Below are positions 38,409-47,054 of a stretch of DNA of 64,000 nucleotides, piece after piece; position 1 is the stretch's first letter; each line of letters opens with the position of its first letter. The notes under the pieces were generated by a model. The model saw only the letters and a program-made list of their open reading frames with translations. It was not told the origin of the DNA and ran no database searches. This DNA is from Paracoccaceae bacterium. GTDB lineage: Bacteria; Pseudomonadota; Alphaproteobacteria; Rhodobacterales; Rhodobacteraceae. The translations under genes were made by a program, and so were the position numbers. Where the stretch lies: NCBI GenBank assembly GCA_009773375.1, contig WRPH01000001.1:62001-126000 (forward strand), read 5' to 3'.

Positions 38409-39170
38409 CTAGCGCAGCACTTTGCGCAACTCGGCCTGAACCTTGCGCAGCGCGGGCAGGTAGCGGATTTCCAGCGCCGTTGCAGGTTCTTCCCGCGCCG
38501 AAAGGCCCAGGTTAAGCGCCGCCGCCACCCGGCCATGCGCATCAAAGATCGGCACGGCGATAGAGCGCAGGCCAAGCTCAACCTCTTGATCTATCACAGC
38601 AAACCCCTGATTGCGCGCCTCGGAGATCCGGGCGAGCAACCGTGCGGGGTCGGTCAGCGTCAGCGGCGTGCGCGCCTGCAAGGGCCGGTCGCGCAAGCGG
38701 CTTTCCACCTCGGCCTCGGGCAACGCCGCCAGCAACACCCGCCCCATCGAGGTGCAAAACGCAGGCAGGCGCGAACCGGGCATCAGCGCAATCGACATCA
38801 CTTTGCGCTGCGCTGAGCGGGCGACATAGACGATGTCATCACCATCCAGAATCGAGACCGACGCGCTTTCCCCCAAAGCTTCTGACAGTTTGTCGAGCCA
38901 CGGCTGCACCATCTGCGGCAGGGGCATGGTGGCAAGGCAGGCGGTGCCAAGCCGCAGCACGCGCGGGGTCAGGGTAAAAAACTTGCCGTCGTAATCAGCA
39001 TAGCCCAGATGCGCCAGCGTCAGCAGGCAGCGGCGGGCGGTGGCGCGGTCCAACCCGCTGGCCGCCGCTACCTCGGCAATCGACTGGCGCGGGTGATCGG
39101 CGGTGAAGGTTTCGATCACGGACAGGCCCTTGGCAAGGCCCCCCATGGTGTCGCGGGCGGTGATGGTCAT
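38409..39170 (-). CDS. pcaR: IclR-family regulator, PcaR-like
   Basis: The 253-residue regulator has an N-terminal winged helix (QSIAEVAAASGLDRATARR) and a C-terminal effector domain typical of the PcaR/PobR/PcaU branch of IclR proteins. It is divergent from pcaIJF, which members of this branch activate in response to 3-oxoadipate or related acids (known in Sinorhizobium). A perfect 11-bp inverted repeat in the intervening gap is its likely operator. ATG 39168-39170 lacks a strong ribosome-binding site. Assignment as PcaR comes mainly from context. Confidence 0.8.
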   Translation of the reverse strand: MTITARDTMGGLAKGLSVIETFTADHPRQSIAEVAAASGLDRATARRCLLTLAHLGYADYDGKFFTLTPRVLRLGTACLATMPLPQMVQPWLDKLSEALGESASVSILDGDDIVYVARSAQRKVMSIALMPGSRLPAFCTSMGRVLLAALPEAEVESRLRDRPLQARTPLTLTDPARLLARISEARNQGFAVIDQEVELGLRSIAVPIFDAHGRVAAALNLGLSAREEPATALEIRYLPALRKVQAELRKVLR

Positions 39171-39178
39171 GGTGCATC

Positions 39179-39213
39179 CGTGCGATATGTCAACAAATGT
39201 GTCATATCGCACG
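39179..39213. promoter_or_regulatory. Perfect 11-bp inverted repeat, probable PcaR operator
   Basis: CGTGCGATATG (39179-39189) is exactly mirrored by CATATCGCACG (39203-39213) with a 13-nt spacer. It begins nine bases upstream of the IclR-family start and is 60 bp upstream of pcaI. IclR regulators of aromatic pathways bind such palindromes. It is a good candidate for control of both directions. Confidence 0.75.
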
Positions 39214-39273
39214 AAACCCATGGACTGGAAAGCCTCGTTTTCCTATCCGATAGGCCGACACAGGGAGGATTCG

Positions 39274-40008
39274 ATGGACAAGACAGTTTCCAGCCTCACC
39301 GAAGCCGTTGCCGGGATTGGTGATGGCGCTTCGGTGATGATCGGCGGGTTTGGCGGCTCGGGCGCGCCGATTGAACTGATCCACGCGCTGATTGATCGGT
39401 TTGTGGCGACGGGTCATCCGACCGGGCTGACCGTGATCAACAACAACGCGGGCAACGGCCATGTCGGGCTGGCGGCGCTGATCGAAACCGGCATGGTGAA
39501 AAAGCTGATCTGCTCTTTCCCGCGCTCGGCCGATCCGGTGGTGTTTACCGAGCTGTATCTGGCCGGAAAGATCGAGCTTGAACTGGTGCCGCAGGGCACT
39601 TTGGCCGAACGCATCCGGGCGGGCGGCGCAGGCATTCCGGCGTTTTACACCCCCACCGGCTTTGGCACCTTGCTGGCCGAGGGCAAGAAGATCGAAGACT
39701 TCGACGGTCGGTCCTATGTGCAGGAACGCTGGCTGAAGGCCGATTTCGCGCTGGTCAAGGCGGATCTGGGCGACAGCCACGGCAACCTGACCTACAATAA
39801 GGCGGCGCGCAATTTCAACCCGCTGATGTGCACGGCTGCGGCCACGACCATCGTGCAAGTCTCTGAAATCGTTCACCCCGGCGCGATTGATCCTGAACAT
39901 ATCATCACCCCCGGCATCTTTGTGCAAGCCGTGGTGCAGGTGGCAAATCCGCAGCAGGAAGAGGTGCTGAACCGCGCCAAAGCCGTTTATCCAGAGGTGG
40001 CGCAATGA
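39274..40008 (+). CDS. pcaI: 3-oxoadipate CoA-transferase subunit A
   Basis: The 244-residue alpha subunit works with PcaJ to move CoA from succinyl-CoA to 3-oxoadipate. The N-terminal VMIGGFGGSGAPIELI and NNNAGNGHVGLAALIE segments are typical of the type I CoA-transferase alpha chain. GGGAGG precedes ATG 39274. It overlaps pcaJ by 4 bp. With pcaF downstream it forms the lower 3-oxoadipate pathway next to hydroxyquinol genes. Confidence 0.95.
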   Translation: MDKTVSSLTEAVAGIGDGASVMIGGFGGSGAPIELIHALIDRFVATGHPTGLTVINNNAGNGHVGLAALIETGMVKKLICSFPRSADPVVFTELYLAGKIELELVPQGTLAERIRAGGAGIPAFYTPTGFGTLLAEGKKIEDFDGRSYVQERWLKADFALVKADLGDSHGNLTYNKAARNFNPLMCTAAATTIVQVSEIVHPGAIDPEHIITPGIFVQAVVQVANPQQEEVLNRAKAVYPEVAQ

Positions 40009-40676
40009 CCCATAAGCTGACCAACGCCCAGATCGCCTGGCGCGCGGCGCAAGACATTCAGGACGGCGCTTATGTTAACCTTGGCATCGGTTTTCCCGAG
40101 ATGGTGGCGCAATATCAGCCCCCCGGTCGGCAGGCGATTTTCCACACCGAGAATGGCATTCTGGATTTCGGCGAGTCCCCTGCGAAAGGCTCCGAGGATT
40201 GGGATCTGATCAATGCGGGCAAAAAGGCGGTCACGCTGAACCCCGGCGCTGCGTTCTTCCACCATGCCGACAGCTTTGCGATGGTGCGCGGCGGTCATCT
40301 CGATGTGGCGATTCTGGGCGCTTATCAGGTGGCGCAGAATGGCGATCTGGCAAACTGGTCCACCGGGCCAAAGGGTGTGCCTGCGGTCGGCGGCGCGATG
40401 GACCTGGTGCATGGAGCCAAGCGGGTGGCGGTGATTACCGATCACGTCACCAAGGACGGCAAGCCCAAGCTGTTGGAATCCTGCACTTTACCGCTGACAG
40501 GCGTGGGCTGTGTGACCCGCATCTACACCAGCCTCGCGGTGATCGACATCGTCGAAAAATGTTTTATGCTTAAAGAGAAATTGCCGACACTTTCGCTTGC
40601 CGATCTTCAGGCGGTGACGGGCGCGCGGCTGTTCACCAATGGCCCTGTGGCCGACCTCATTGTGCCGGAGCTCTGA
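40005..40676 (+). CDS. pcaJ: 3-oxoadipate CoA-transferase subunit B
   Basis: The 223-residue beta subunit has the catalytic Glu in the HTENGILDFG segment (about residue 47) and the GGAMDLVHGAKRV pattern of the family. It pairs with PcaI and is translationally coupled to it. pcaF begins one base after its stop. Confidence 0.95.
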   Translation: MTHKLTNAQIAWRAAQDIQDGAYVNLGIGFPEMVAQYQPPGRQAIFHTENGILDFGESPAKGSEDWDLINAGKKAVTLNPGAAFFHHADSFAMVRGGHLDVAILGAYQVAQNGDLANWSTGPKGVPAVGGAMDLVHGAKRVAVITDHVTKDGKPKLLESCTLPLTGVGCVTRIYTSLAVIDIVEKCFMLKEKLPTLSLADLQAVTGARLFTNGPVADLIVPEL

Positions 40677-40677
40677 A

Positions 40678-41880
40678 ATGACCGAAGTTTACATCTGCGA
40701 CTATATCCGCACCCCGATTGGCCGCTTTGGCGGCAGCCTGTCGTCGGTGCGCGCCGATGATCTGGGCGCGGTGCCGCTGCGGGCCTTGATGGCACGCCAC
40801 GCGGGCCTTGATTGGGAGGCGGTTGACGACGTGGTTTTCGGCTGCGCCAATCAGGCGGGCGAGGATAACCGCAACGTCGCCCGGATGTCGGCCTTGCTGG
40901 CGGGCCTGCCGGTCAACGTGACCGGCACCACGATCAACCGGCTGTGCGGCTCGGGCATGGATGCGGTGCTGGCGGCGGCGCGCCAGATCAAGGCGGGCGA
41001 GGCTGATCTGATGATCGCAGGCGGCGTCGAAAGCATGTCGCGCGCGCCGTTTGTGATGCCGAAAGCTGACACGGCGTTTTCGCGCCATGCCGAAATTCAC
41101 GATACCACCATCGGCTGGCGCTTTGTGAATCCAGCGATGAAGGCGCAATATGGCGTTGATTCCATGCCGGAAACGGGGGAAAACGTCGCCGAAGATTTCA
41201 AGATTTCCCGCGAAGATCAGGACGCTTTCGCGCTGCGCAGTCAAGCCAAGGCCAGTGCCGCGCAAGGCAATGGCCGCTTGGCGCAGGAAATCACCGCGGT
41301 CACGATCCCGCAGCGCAAGGGCGACGCGATTGTCGTTGACCGCGACGAACACCCGCGCGCCACGACGATGGAGGTATTGGCCAAGCTGGGCACGCCCTTC
41401 CGCAAGGGCGGCTCGGTGACGGCTGGCAATGCCAGCGGTGTCAACGACGGCGCGGCGGCGCTGATTTTAGCCTCCGAAGCTGCGGTGAAAAAATATGGCC
41501 TGACGCCGATCGCCCGCGTGCTGGGCGGCGCGACGGCAGGGGTTGCACCGCGGATCATGGGCTTTGGCCCGGCTCCGGCGTCGAAAAAGCTGATGGCGCG
41601 GCTGGGCCTGACGCAGGCTGATTTCGACGTGATCGAGTTGAACGAGGCCTTCGCCTCACAGGGTCTGGCGACGCTGCGCGATCTGGGCATTGCCGATGAT
41701 GATGCGCGGGTGAACCCGAACGGCGGCGCGATTGCCTTGGGGCATCCCTTGGGCATGTCGGGCGCGCGGATCACCGGGACGGCGGCGTTGCAGCTGCAAC
41801 TGACCGGCGGGCGGCGGTCGCTTTCGACCATGTGCATTGGTGTTGGCCAAGGCATCGCCATCGCGCTGGAGCGGGTGTAA
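40678..41880 (+). CDS. pcaF: 3-oxoadipyl-CoA thiolase
   Basis: The 400-residue thiolase splits 3-oxoadipyl-CoA into succinyl-CoA and acetyl-CoA. The active-site Cys is in TTINRLCGSGMDAV (about residue 90), the His in GGAIALGHPLGMSG and the second Cys near STMCIGVGQG at the end. An internal QYGVDSMPETGENVAEDF is typical of the PcaF/PaaJ branch. CGGAG precedes the ATG. A strong terminator follows. Confidence 0.95.
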   Translation: MTEVYICDYIRTPIGRFGGSLSSVRADDLGAVPLRALMARHAGLDWEAVDDVVFGCANQAGEDNRNVARMSALLAGLPVNVTGTTINRLCGSGMDAVLAAARQIKAGEADLMIAGGVESMSRAPFVMPKADTAFSRHAEIHDTTIGWRFVNPAMKAQYGVDSMPETGENVAEDFKISREDQDAFALRSQAKASAAQGNGRLAQEITAVTIPQRKGDAIVVDRDEHPRATTMEVLAKLGTPFRKGGSVTAGNASGVNDGAAALILASEAAVKKYGLTPIARVLGGATAGVAPRIMGFGPAPASKKLMARLGLTQADFDVIELNEAFASQGLATLRDLGIADDDARVNPNGGAIALGHPLGMSGARITGTAALQLQLTGGRRSLSTMCIGVGQGIAIALERV

Positions 41881-41886
41881 ACAAAA

Positions 41887-41914
41887 CAGGGGCACCGTTT
41901 GCGCGGTGCCCCTG
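41887..41914. terminator. Bidirectional terminator between pcaF and the monooxygenase gene
   Basis: CAGGGGCACCG (41887-41897) pairs perfectly with CGGTGCCCCTG (41904-41914) around TTTGCG. On the minus strand the hairpin is followed by TTTTGTTTA, so it terminates the monooxygenase transcript. On the plus strand it follows pcaF by six bases. Confidence 0.85.
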
Positions 41915-41932
41915 CTGCTTTCGTGGGCCAGA

Positions 41933-43690
41933 TTATCGGGCCAGAATGGCGCGCAGCACCCGGCGCAATTCACCGGCGGGGCTGGCAACCATGGCCTCGG
42001 CCCGCCATGCGACGTGATGGTCAGGGCGCACAAGGATACAGCCCGAATCCGTCACTTCGCTGACCCGCGCCCAATCGCCGGAATGATCAACATGGTCGCG
42101 GCGCGGCCCGATCACATGCGCCGCAATCTCGATGCCCAGTTCGGCACCGACGCTGGCCGCCGCAGCTGCCCAGGCCTCGCCGCCCAAGCCGGTCAGCACG
42201 GTGAACTTGCCGTGACCGCACAGATCGAGCGTGGAAACTTCCGCCCCACTCTCGCGGGCATAAACCCAGGCATGCGGCAGCCGCGCGCCCGGCCAGGTGG
42301 TTGGCTGATAGTGCAGATCGGCGTCAAGCTGAAACGCCGGTTCGATCTGACCATCGGTCACAATCGCGGCAGAGGTGTAGCGCTGGTTCATCTCGACACC
42401 GTGCGCATCGAATTCATACTTCTTAAACGCAATCGCCTTGCGGATCGCCGCCCGCTGCGCCTCGGCTTCCGGGGTGCCCGCGCTGCGGCCCTCCAGATTT
42501 TTCTGCATCTGCACCGGATCGACGCCTTCGCTCATCCCCAGCGCATCAAAGATCGGCCCGGTTTCGCCAATCGACTGGTTCGCCCGCGTCACGATCTGCT
42601 TGGCAATCGGCGCCCGTTCGGCGTTGTAGGTATCCAGCAGAGCCGCCCCCGCCTGCCCTTTCAGCACCATCGCCAGCTTCCACGCAAGGTTGAAGCTGTC
42701 TTGAATCGAGGTGTTCGACCCCAGCCCGTTCGACGGCGGATGCCGGTGGATAGCGTCGCCCATGCAGTAAACCCGGCCCTTGCTGGTCTGGGTGGCGTAG
42801 AAGTTGTTCACCGTCCAGATATTGGCCGACAGCAGTTCGATCTTCAGATCCGGGTCGCCGATCAACTGCCGCGCCACGCCGGTGGCGAATTCTTCGGTCA
42901 CTTCCGGCTCTGGCCCGTTGATGTCATAGCCCCAGACGATCAGCCATTCGTTCCACGGCCGCACCATCCGCACCAGACCCATGCCGATGCCGCCGACATC
43001 CGCGCCCGGCTGCATCACCCAATACAAAACGCTGGGCCGATGTGCGACGTATTTGGTCAGATCGGCCTTGAACAGGATGTTCATCGACCCGCCGACGCCC
43101 ATCTTGCCTTCAAACGGCAGACCGGCATGTTCCGCGACCAAGGATTTTCCGCCATCCGCGCCGATCAGGTATTTTGAGCGGATGGTCAGCTCTTTCCCCG
43201 TCAAGCGGTCGCGGCAGGTGGTGGTGACACCGTCGGCATCCTGCGCATGGCTCAGATATTCGGTCGACATCCGCGCCTGCGTGCCGCGCTGGCAGGCGGT
43301 TTTGAACAACAGCGGCTCCATGAAGGTCTGCGGCATGTCGTTCATCTTGGTCGGTGACGACATCAGATGTTCGGCCTGTGAAAGTGGATGGTTGCCCCAG
43401 GCCTTCATCCGGCCGATCTCCTCGCCCGCCAGGCTTTCGCAGAAGATGTTCTCGCCCATCAGGTGCTGCGGCGCGGCGTAAAGGTAAACCTCGTCCTCCA
43501 GATCACGGCCCAGATCGCGGATCACCTCCATCGCGCGCTGGTTGGTGATATGGGCGCGCGGGGTATTGGCCAGCCAGCGATAGCGGTTGATCGCCATATT
43601 CTGAATGCCATAGGTCGACAGCAGCGCAGCGGTCGCCGAGCCTGCCGGGCCAGTGCCGATGATCAGCACGTCGGTGGTAATGTCAGCCAT
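41933..43690 (-). CDS. FAD-dependent phenol-type hydroxylase (TfdB/resorcinol hydroxylase-like)
   Basis: The 585-residue flavoprotein is of the group A aromatic hydroxylases. Seen are the FAD GxGxxG segment VLIIGTGPAGSATAALL (about residues 8-24), the DG motif in LIGADGGKSLVAE and the GD motif YCMGDAIHRHPPSNGLGSN. The WLANTPRAHITNQRAMEV segment marks the TfdB-like branch, which hydroxylates phenols. The gene is 24 bp downstream of maleylacetate reductase in one operon, so a product feeding hydroxyquinol (for example from resorcinol) is likely. The substrate is inferred from context only. Confidence 0.85.
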   Translation of the reverse strand: MADITTDVLIIGTGPAGSATAALLSTYGIQNMAINRYRWLANTPRAHITNQRAMEVIRDLGRDLEDEVYLYAAPQHLMGENIFCESLAGEEIGRMKAWGNHPLSQAEHLMSSPTKMNDMPQTFMEPLLFKTACQRGTQARMSTEYLSHAQDADGVTTTCRDRLTGKELTIRSKYLIGADGGKSLVAEHAGLPFEGKMGVGGSMNILFKADLTKYVAHRPSVLYWVMQPGADVGGIGMGLVRMVRPWNEWLIVWGYDINGPEPEVTEEFATGVARQLIGDPDLKIELLSANIWTVNNFYATQTSKGRVYCMGDAIHRHPPSNGLGSNTSIQDSFNLAWKLAMVLKGQAGAALLDTYNAERAPIAKQIVTRANQSIGETGPIFDALGMSEGVDPVQMQKNLEGRSAGTPEAEAQRAAIRKAIAFKKYEFDAHGVEMNQRYTSAAIVTDGQIEPAFQLDADLHYQPTTWPGARLPHAWVYARESGAEVSTLDLCGHGKFTVLTGLGGEAWAAAAASVGAELGIEIAAHVIGPRRDHVDHSGDWARVSEVTDSGCILVRPDHHVAWRAEAMVASPAGELRRVLRAILAR

Positions 43691-43714
43691 TCGATGTATC
43701 CTCCCAAGATGATG

Positions 43715-44785
43715 TCAGACGGCAGGCGGCTCGCCCGCCCAGGCAGCCTGCAACAGCTGCCGCACAGCGACCTTCTCGATGGGTCGCGGGTTCCAGTAAG
43801 GGTTCTGCGTCGCCAGATCGGCGGCAAGATCCAGATCGGATTCCTTCATGCCGATATCGCGCAGCGCCTGCGGGGCCTGCATCGCGGCGGCGAAATTGTA
43901 GATCGCCATCCCCGGCGCACCGCCGAAAATATCGGAAATCGGCGCCAGCAGATCCGGCACCGCCACGGCGTTATAGGCCATCGCATGCGCCAGAATGATC
44001 GCGTGGGTTTCCGCATGCGGCAGATCGAACGCCCCGCCCAGCGTGTGACAAAGCTTGTGATGCAGCGCCATGCCGACCTGCCCCAGCACCGTGCCGCACA
44101 ACCACGCACCATACAGCGTCTCGCCGCGCGCGGTCAGATCACCTGGGTTCGCCATCACTTTCGGCAGCGCATCCTTGAACGCCTGCAAACCCTCCACCGC
44201 CATCAGTGTCGAAATCGGCGAACGGTTCTGCGCGTAAAGCCCCTCGGCGGCATGCGCCATCGCGTTCAGCGCGCTGGTCACGGTCATTGCCACTGGCAGG
44301 GTTTTCACCAGCTCGGCGTCATACAAGATCACCTCGGGCTGCACCTTGGCACTGGTCAGCGTGGTCTTGCGGCCATGCTCGGTCTGGCCCAGAATCGGCG
44401 TCGCTTCCGATCCGGCATAGGTGGTCGGCACCACGATCTGCGGCAAATCGGTGCGATAGGCGATGGCCTTGCCCAAGCCAGTGGTGGACCCGCCGCCGAC
44501 TGCCACCACGCAATCCGCCCCCAGTTTCACCGCATGGGCCGCCGCCTCATCTGAAATCGCGACCGGGGTGTGCATGGTGGCATTGGTGTAAATGCCCACC
44601 GCCAGCGGCCCGCACAGATCGGCAAATTCCTGCGCCGTCGTGGCCTGCTGCGGCGTTGACAGGATCAGCGCCCGCGAACAGCCCAAGGCCTGCACTTCCT
44701 CCGCCACCGCCTTGCGGACGCCTGCGCCAAACCGCACCCGCACGGCAGCAGATTGAGCCGTGAAATTGTCCTGAAAATGCGACAC
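43715..44785 (-). CDS. Maleylacetate reductase
   Basis: The 356-residue iron-type alcohol dehydrogenase-like enzyme reduces maleylacetate to 3-oxoadipate with NAD(P)H. It has VAVGGGSTTGLGKAIA and PTTYAGSEATPILGQTE, the family's nucleotide-binding and catalytic segments, and MALHHKLCHTLGGAFDLPHA in the helical domain. Start GTG 44785 was chosen because GAGGGGGG lies just before it. An ATG at 44800 would add five residues. It leads the operon with the hydroxylase and is divergent from a LysR-family gene. Confidence 0.93.
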   Translation of the reverse strand: MSHFQDNFTAQSAAVRVRFGAGVRKAVAEEVQALGCSRALILSTPQQATTAQEFADLCGPLAVGIYTNATMHTPVAISDEAAAHAVKLGADCVVAVGGGSTTGLGKAIAYRTDLPQIVVPTTYAGSEATPILGQTEHGRKTTLTSAKVQPEVILYDAELVKTLPVAMTVTSALNAMAHAAEGLYAQNRSPISTLMAVEGLQAFKDALPKVMANPGDLTARGETLYGAWLCGTVLGQVGMALHHKLCHTLGGAFDLPHAETHAIILAHAMAYNAVAVPDLLAPISDIFGGAPGMAIYNFAAAMQAPQALRDIGMKESDLDLAADLATQNPYWNPRPIEKVAVRQLLQAAWAGEPPAV

Positions 44786-44841
44786 GCGCGCCCCCCTCAT
44801 GCTTCGTCGAGCATGACCCTAGCCGCAACACGATGGGATAT

Positions 44842-44852
44842 TGATCGGATCA
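44842..44852. promoter_or_regulatory. Palindrome in the MAR/LysR divergent promoter region
   Basis: TGATC-G-GATCA is an 11-bp perfect palindrome in the 92-bp gap between maleylacetate reductase and the divergent LysR gene. It could be a second regulator half-site set or a chance palindrome. Confidence 0.35.
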
Positions 44853-44860
44853 CCGCTTGC

Positions 44861-44883
44861 TAATATTGCTTTGCGTTATGAAA
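44861..44883. promoter_or_regulatory. Shared LysR-type element, copy A
   Basis: This 23-bp stretch is identical at 20 positions to 51861-51883. Its core is ATATTGC-TTT-GCGTTAT (44863-44879), a dyad with ATA-N11-TAT ends and a T-N11-A spacing as in LysR-type sites. It lies 78 bp upstream of maleylacetate reductase and overlaps the ATG of the divergent LysR gene. Confidence 0.65.
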
Positions 44884-45828
44884 CTGGAAAGCGAACACCT
44901 CGAAATTCTGGCGATGATCGTCGAAAAGGGCGGTCTGACCGAAGGCGCAGATGCTTTGGGCAAATCGCAGCCCTCGGTGTCTCGCACGATTGCCCTGCTG
45001 GAACAACGGGTTGGCGTGCCTTTGTTCGAACCGGGCCGCCGCCCGCTGCGGCCAACGGAACTGGGGGCCAGTCTCGCCCGCCTTGGCAGCCGCATCCATG
45101 CGCTGAACCTTGAGGCGCGGCAGCTGGTGGATCGCTACAGCAAAGGGCAGGCCGGGCGATTGCGCATCGGTGGCACGCCGATCTTCATGGATGGGGTGAT
45201 CGCCAGCATGATCGCCGAATTTCAGCGCCACCACAGCGATGTGCATATCGAACAATCCTACGGCTATGGCGATACGCTGCTGCCGCACCTGCGCAATGGC
45301 AGCCTTGATCTGGCGATCCTGCCGATGTCGGCGGCGCAAATTCCGCAGGATATGGTCTTTGTATCGCTGCTGGCCGGGCGCAACGTCATCGCCTGCCGCT
45401 CGGGCCATCCGTTGACGCGCAAGGGCACCATCACTCTGGCCGATATCGACCTGTTTCCATGGATCGCGCCCCCCGCCGACAGCCCGCTTTACCGCGATTT
45501 GCAGCGCGCGTTGGTTTCCATCGGGTCACAGGATTTCCGGGTGAACTTTTCTGGCGGCACCTTCGCCTCGATTGCCTCGGTGCTGGCCGGGTCGGATTCT
45601 CTGACGGTGCTGCCCTATTCGGTGGTGTTCCTGACCCGCAAGACCATGCAACTGGAGGCGCTGCCGTTGAAGATCGAACATCCCAACCGCCAGTTGGGCA
45701 TGTTGTTTGCCAAGGAAAGCGCCACCGCCCCGGCGCTGGCCCCGTTCAAAAGTTTCATCGCCGAACAATGCCGCCAGCTGGAGGCGCGGATTCAGCATGA
45801 TCAACAGGTCACCCGCCGCCGCGGATGA
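44878..45828 (+). CDS. LysR-family regulator of the hydroxyquinol operons
   Basis: The 316-residue regulator has a LysR winged helix (HLEILAMIVEKGGLTEGADALGKSQPSVSR at residues about 6-35, described rather than aligned) and a full effector domain. It is divergent from maleylacetate reductase and convergent (9-bp gap) with the tautomerase-like gene, so it sits in the middle of the pathway it probably controls. No ribosome-binding site is visible before ATG 44878. The conserved dyad overlaps the start codon, which suggests autoregulation. The inducer is not predictable. Confidence 0.88.
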   Translation: MKLESEHLEILAMIVEKGGLTEGADALGKSQPSVSRTIALLEQRVGVPLFEPGRRPLRPTELGASLARLGSRIHALNLEARQLVDRYSKGQAGRLRIGGTPIFMDGVIASMIAEFQRHHSDVHIEQSYGYGDTLLPHLRNGSLDLAILPMSAAQIPQDMVFVSLLAGRNVIACRSGHPLTRKGTITLADIDLFPWIAPPADSPLYRDLQRALVSIGSQDFRVNFSGGTFASIASVLAGSDSLTVLPYSVVFLTRKTMQLEALPLKIEHPNRQLGMLFAKESATAPALAPFKSFIAEQCRQLEARIQHDQQVTRRRG

Positions 45829-45837
45829 CCGTTTGGG

Positions 45838-46170
45838 TTATTTAAGCGCGATATAGGTGGCCGGGTCCAGATGTGACACCCGGATCGCCACATGCACGCC
45901 GCTCGCCGCCTGCAACATGTTGCGCAGGTTTTGACACACCGCCAACACCGCCTCGCGGGTGCGCTCTGGCCTCGGCAGGATGAACATTTCCACATTCACC
46001 AGCGGCAGATCCGGCATCGCCATCACCGGCAGCACGGCAAATTGGCAGGCCGCGATATCCACCTTCAGATCGGCGCACAGCATATCGCGGATCGGCTTCA
46101 GCGCGGTCGTCAACGCGGTGCGGTGGTCTGCAAACAGAGTCTCTTCAACGTAAATCTTGACGTTTGGCAC
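45838..46170 (-). CDS. Tautomerase-superfamily-like protein in the hydroxyquinol operon
   Basis: The 110-residue protein begins Met-Pro (GTG then CCA). Met removal would expose an N-terminal proline, the catalytic base of the tautomerase/MIF/4-OT superfamily. It has two beta-alpha-beta-like halves: PNVKIYVEETL with a following helix, and VNVEMFILPRPERTREAVLA with a following helix. The length fits the MIF or 5-carboxymethyl-2-hydroxymuconate isomerase fold. It lies 18 bp downstream of hydroxyquinol 1,2-dioxygenase with AAGGAAGG before GTG 46170. The likely role is ketonising the enol product of ring cleavage to maleylacetate. This is inference; direct homology was not confirmed. Confidence 0.65.
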   Translation of the reverse strand: MPNVKIYVEETLFADHRTALTTALKPIRDMLCADLKVDIAACQFAVLPVMAMPDLPLVNVEMFILPRPERTREAVLAVCQNLRNMLQAASGVHVAIRVSHLDPATYIALK

Positions 46171-46188
46171 GCGCGGCCTTCCTTTCGA

Positions 46189-47028
46189 TCAAACTGGCGT
46201 CAGCACGAAATCGAAGGGCGACCGCCAGATGGTCTGGCCATCGTTCACATGCTCAAACGGCGCGATCAGGGTCTTTTTCACCCCGAACACCGCATCCGAG
46301 CTCAGATAGGTATCGTCGCCAACGAACGTGTGCGTCACCAGCTTTTCAAAGCCCTTGGCGGTGACCAGATAGTGCATATGCGCCGGGCGATAGGGGTGGC
46401 GGCCAAGATGGTTCAGCATCTGCCCGACCGGGCCATCATCCGGGATCGGGTAGGACACCGGCTTGATACCCTGAAACGCATAGCGCCCGTCCGCCCCGGT
46501 GATGAACACGCCGCGATTGTTCCATTTCGGCTGAATGTCGGGCTGCTGCACATCATAAAAGCCGTCGGCATTATCCGACCACACATCAACCCGCGCGCCT
46601 GCAATCGGGTTGCCGTGCAGGTCGATCACCATGCCTTCGAACCGGCAGCTTTCGCCCTTGCCATCCAGGCTGATATTGCTGCCCATCGGCAATTCCGGCG
46701 CGTTATCAACATGGAACGGGCCAAAGACGGTGTTCTCCGTAGCACCCGCCGGACGGCGGTTGTTGATCGCATCGACCAGCATCGAAAAGCCCAGCACGTC
46801 CGACAGCAGGATGAACTCCTGCCGTTCGCCGCTGCAAATCTGGCCGGTCTTGGTCAGGAACTCTATCGCGATATCCCACTCGGCTTGGCTAAGGTGCACA
46901 TCCTTGGCGAAAGCGTGCAAGTGTTTGACAAGGCTTGCCATAACCTGCGCCAGACGCGGGTTGATGTTCTGCCCCATCCGGGCGTTGACCGCCTCGACCG
47001 AGGCGTCTTCGGTGAAATACTGGCTCAT
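46189..47028 (-). CDS. Hydroxyquinol 1,2-dioxygenase
   Basis: The 279-residue intradiol dioxygenase opens hydroxyquinol between C1 and C2 to 3-hydroxy-cis,cis-muconate. The N-terminal helical domain (about residues 1-100) precedes the beta-sandwich. Fe(III) ligands appear as Tyr158 (GFYD), Tyr193 (VSYPIP), His217 and His219 (PAHMHY). The segment PVGQMLNHLGRHPYRPAHMH is typical of hydroxyquinol and chlorocatechol members. Together with maleylacetate reductase it defines the pathway. It is 26 bp downstream of livM and 18 bp upstream of the tautomerase-like gene. Confidence 0.92.
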   Translation of the reverse strand: MSQYFTEDASVEAVNARMGQNINPRLAQVMASLVKHLHAFAKDVHLSQAEWDIAIEFLTKTGQICSGERQEFILLSDVLGFSMLVDAINNRRPAGATENTVFGPFHVDNAPELPMGSNISLDGKGESCRFEGMVIDLHGNPIAGARVDVWSDNADGFYDVQQPDIQPKWNNRGVFITGADGRYAFQGIKPVSYPIPDDGPVGQMLNHLGRHPYRPAHMHYLVTAKGFEKLVTHTFVGDDTYLSSDAVFGVKKTLIAPFEHVNDGQTIWRSPFDFVLTPV

Positions 47029-47054
47029 ATCAGGGACCTTTCAGGGAAAGACAG

